Source of the DNA: Anaerolineales bacterium
GTDB lineage: Bacteria > Chloroflexota > Anaerolineae > 4572-78 > NAK82
Length of the DNA stretch: 24,622 nucleotides
Direction of reading: 5' to 3'
Assembly: GCA_024643945.1 (NCBI GenBank)
Contig: JAHELX010000020.1
Coordinates: 1 to 24,622 of the forward strand
Shown: piece by piece, positions 22,266 to 24,622 of the stretch
How positions within the stretch are numbered: position 1 is the stretch's first letter
Layout of the letters: the number at the start of each line of letters is the position of its first letter
Program-made: the position numbers and the translations under genes
The notes under the pieces: model-generated
Seen by the model: the letters and a program-made list of their open reading frames with translations, nothing else
Databases searched by the model: none
Told to the model about the DNA's origin: nothing

Positions 22266-23804
22266 TCAATGGTAATAGGTTTGGCCACGGATGTTTTCGT
22301 GGGTCTTGGGGGCAACGGTAGGTGCTTCTTCGGGCTCGACCTGGTCGAGCTTGGCATCCAGGATGTTCTTGACGCCCTTGTAGGAGTGAATGCCAGCCCG
22401 AAGAGCCCGGGCACAGGCGGCCTCCAGGCGCTGCTCACCGTAGCGGCTGCCGAGACCCAGCAGGCCCAGACAGGAACGGTAGGCTTGTTGCGGATGTTGG
22501 CGGGAGTCGAGAAGCGCTTGTACAAGTTGGACTGTGTTGGGGCCAATGCTCTGGGCCCAGCGCGTGAAGCGGTCCGGCGACCACTCCAGATACTTCTGAT
22601 GAGCGGGCGGCATATGTTCAGAGAGCGTAGTGTGCCGCCCGGGAGCGTGGGTGCGACGATGGGAAGCGACACGCCGGTTATTGAAGAAGATCTCGATGGT
22701 GGATTGAGTAGCCCGCACGTAGACCTCTTTGTGGATGAGCGTGTGGGAGACACTGTAGTAGTGCTTTTCGAACTCGATGTGGTAGTCGATGTTGACGCGG
22801 GCTTTCTTCCAGATGGCGAATTCGTAGGGCAGTTCAGGAAGAGGCTTGAGGGCCGGTTGGTCCAACCTCTCGAAGAGTTCGCGGCGGGAGCGGCCCAAGT
22901 GCTCCATTTGCCGTGTGTTGAGCTCATCCAGTAGCTCGCGGATGGCTTGATTCAAATCGGCCAGGCTGAAGAAAGTGTAATGGCGCAGACGGGCGAGGAT
23001 CCAGCGCTCGACCACCTGGACGCCCACTTCCACTTTGGCCTTGTCTTTGGGTTTGCGAACGCGGGTCGGAATGACTGCCGTGCCGTAATGTTGGGCCAGG
23101 TCTTGGTAAGTGGGATTCAGGTCGGGCTCATAGCGACAGGGGTGTTTGACACCCGCTTTGAGATTGTCCGGAACGACGATCTCGGGCACACCGCCGAAGA
23201 AGGTGAACATGCGAACGTGGGCGCCAATCCAGTTGGACAACTCCTGGCTCGCATGGGCCTCGGCGTAGGTGTAGTTGCTGGCGCCCAGGACGCCGATGAA
23301 GATCTGGGCTGGGTGCAGTTCGCCGGTGTTAGGGTCGACGATGGGCACCGTTTGACCGGCGTAGTCGACAAAGACTTTCTCCCCACCCTTGTGGGAAAGG
23401 CGCATCGACGGCTTCAGCCGCTTGGCCCATTCGCGATACAGGGCACAGAACTGGCTATACCCGTAGCCATCCGGCTGGGCTTCGCGATACTCGACCCACA
23501 GCAGACGCAGGGTGACACCCTGTTTGCGTAGCTCGGTGTGAATCAGAGACCAGTCAGGAGCGGGGATGACACGTGAACTGGATGGCGCTGAACTGGGGAA
23601 GAGGAGCTCAAACAGCGTATCCTCGCCCAAGTCCGCGGGAAGCGGCCAGCTCAGCCCGGCTTCTTGGGCGCGTCGTAGATACTCGCCAACGGTGCTGTGG
23701 GAGATGGAACAACTGCGAGCGATTGCCCGATTCGACAGTCCACACTCCCACTTCAGACGGAGAACTTCGCCTATTTTGCGCATGGTTAACCTTTCTTGGG
23801 CCAT
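22266..23804 (-). CDS. istA: IS21 transposase IstA
   Basis: 512 residues from ATG 23804, chosen because AAAGGAGG precedes it at 6 nt; a longer in-frame start at 23837 lacks this. An N-terminal helix-turn-helix (WECGLSNRAIARSCSISHSTVGEYLRRA) is followed by the DDE integrase core: FVDYAG (first Asp), VPDNLKAGV (second Asp), and KDKAKVEVGV (Glu). A C-terminal beta-rich region contains HIEFEKHYYSVSHTLIHKEVYVRAT. No frameshift or stop is seen, so the element may be active. Confidence 0.95.
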   Translation of the reverse strand: MAQERLTMRKIGEVLRLKWECGLSNRAIARSCSISHSTVGEYLRRAQEAGLSWPLPADLGEDTLFELLFPSSAPSSSRVIPAPDWSLIHTELRKQGVTLRLLWVEYREAQPDGYGYSQFCALYREWAKRLKPSMRLSHKGGEKVFVDYAGQTVPIVDPNTGELHPAQIFIGVLGASNYTYAEAHASQELSNWIGAHVRMFTFFGGVPEIVVPDNLKAGVKHPCRYEPDLNPTYQDLAQHYGTAVIPTRVRKPKDKAKVEVGVQVVERWILARLRHYTFFSLADLNQAIRELLDELNTRQMEHLGRSRRELFERLDQPALKPLPELPYEFAIWKKARVNIDYHIEFEKHYYSVSHTLIHKEVYVRATQSTIEIFFNNRRVASHRRTHAPGRHTTLSEHMPPAHQKYLEWSPDRFTRWAQSIGPNTVQLVQALLDSRQHPQQAYRSCLGLLGLGSRYGEQRLEAACARALRAGIHSYKGVKNILDAKLDQVEPEEAPTVAPKTHENIRGQTYYH

Positions 23805-23814
23805 CTCTGCCTCC

Positions 23815-24059
23815 TTTGTTGTTCGGAGGCAAAGCATGCCACAACCGTGTCAGGTTAGCCAGCGCCGCTTCCTGCTGGATCAGATTTGCTGTCCAGGATT
23901 CTGGAGCATGCCGTCCACTGATTCCAATCCAAGGCGACCACCGATTCCGGTGTTCCGGAAAAACTGGACGCCATGTTGCCGGAACAGGTGGTCGGCATGG
24001 CCCGGAACAGGTGGTCGGCATCCATCGGAATCGATGGTCGGCATAGCCCGGATTATGCA
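23815..24059. repeat. Right end of the IS21 element with direct repeats
   Basis: No gene. Three CAGGTGGTCGGCAT-like units (about 23985-23999, 24008-24021 and 24031-24043), separated by GCCCGGAA-type spacers, precede the terminal CCGGATTATGCA. More degenerate CGTCCACTGATTCC and CGACCACCGATTCC units lie at about 23910-23950. They are probably transposase-binding sites. Confidence 0.7.
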
Positions 24060-24622
24060 CTAGCGCCCACAACTGCGTGCTCACCTCAATGCGTCCAGCC
24101 TGCGCATGCTCAGACACCATCTGTAGCAGAGCCTCGATCAAAGCATACTCGCATTTGACCAACCATTGAGAAATTAGCCGTCGAGCCTCGTCGAGGCCTC
24201 GTTGCTCGTCCGCTATCAAATAGTGGTAGACCGCCTCGATTCGTGCTTGATCCCCTTCCTGAGATGCGAAGTAATCCGCCGCTCGCGTACTCAACTCACG
24301 ATATCGTTCGCGGTCTTCCGACCACAATCGCTTCAAAATGGCTTCCCGGCTGAGGTCGTGCAGCGCATACATATTGCCAGGGAATGGCTGCATAAAACTG
24401 ATGCGTTGCACTTCGGCGTAGAGCTTGTTGCTCTCATGTGCGTAGCCCGGTAACAAAGCCGACAGGGCCTCAGCGTTAAAGGCATGAGGCACAGCGGCTG
24501 CAATGATAGTCACTCGCAGATCTACCTCTAGTGTGTATAACAGGCTCCAGGTCACAACTTCTAGCTTGGCGGTGCGCCCTTGTGCTTTTTGCACTTGCTC
24601 CAGTAGAGATGAGACTGGAGAG
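24060..24622 (-). pseudogene. STAND/TPR-like ATPase gene fragment, cut by the IS and by the window edge
   Basis: The frame is open at the right edge and is entered by the IS after STQLWALV. The visible 187 residues contain VTWSLLYTLEVDLRVTIIAAAVPHAFNAEALSALLPGY, then FMQPFPGNMYALHDLSREAILKRLWSEDRERYRELSTRAADYF and TPR-like helices (IEAVYHYLIADEQRGLDEARRLI). This pattern is seen after the nucleotide-binding domain in STAND NTPases of the regulator or defence type. The ATPase motifs would lie outside the window. The original continuation is not recognisable on the other side of the IS. Confidence 0.65.

Larger units (their letters stand above)
21419..24059. mobile_element. IS21-family insertion sequence
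   Basis: It contains istA and istB on the minus strand in the usual order. The left end (from TGCGTATTCCG at 21419) matches the reverse complement of the right end (TGCATAATCCG from 24059) with only two or three differences. Both ends contain multiple copies of a CAGGTGGTCGGCAT-type unit (clear at 23985-24040; inverted copies at about 21430-21467), as IS21 elements usually have. Flanks read CCAG on the left and CTAG on the right, so a clean target duplication is not seen. Confidence 0.85.

Overview
The window is about 24.6 kb of moderately GC-rich bacterial DNA, probably from a member of the Chloroflexota (Anaerolineae-like). That placement is an inference from gene style: a YgeW-like carbamoyltransferase pair, a PF13601-type winged-helix regulator paired with a membrane protein, S23 four-helix-bundle genes, DinB and STAND-type proteins, and many short degenerate intergenic palindromes. 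It is not a database result.

Region 1 (1-15,750) is mostly plus strand and metabolic. It holds the C-terminal part of a xanthine-dehydrogenase-family molybdenum subunit, a NagD-like HAD phosphatase, a convergent membrane-protein/regulator pair, a GntR/UTRA regulator with a consensus promoter, two tandem knotted carbamoyltransferases, and a carbamate kinase. These are followed by a HicB-DinB fusion, a CoA-binding protein, a threonine-synthase-like enzyme, a Phd/RelE-type toxin-antitoxin pair, a VanZ-like protein, a GT2 glycosyltransferase, a second fold-type-II PLP enzyme and an unrecognised protein. Xanthine-dehydrogenase homologue, YgeW-like proteins and carbamate kinase together recall the E. 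coli ygeW-yqeA-xdhD locus. The inferred theme is anaerobic purine or ureide breakdown ending in carbamoyl phosphate and ATP. The gaps are repeatedly occupied by 80-240 bp snap-back repeats, one of which lies in frame inside the xanthine dehydrogenase gene. One repeat pair flanks an S23 gene and shares its outer ends with a gene-less copy 1.6 kb away.

Region 2 (15,900-21,160) is the main discovery. It is an integron-type gene-cassette array on the minus strand. Three single-gene cassettes and one two-gene cassette (PD-(D/E)XK-like nuclease plus small partner) each end in an attC-like imperfect hairpin. In all four, the first 9-15 bases of the cassette are the reverse complement of the outer (R'') end of that cassette's own hairpin, which is what recombination at G^TT predicts. 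No intact integron integrase is present; a 44-codon tail near 21,284 is at best a weak candidate remnant. The cassette genes look AT-richer than Region 1 and are mostly unrecognised.

Region 3 (21,419-24,622) is an IS21-family insertion sequence (istA, istB, multi-repeat ends). It interrupts a STAND/TPR-like gene that runs off the right edge.
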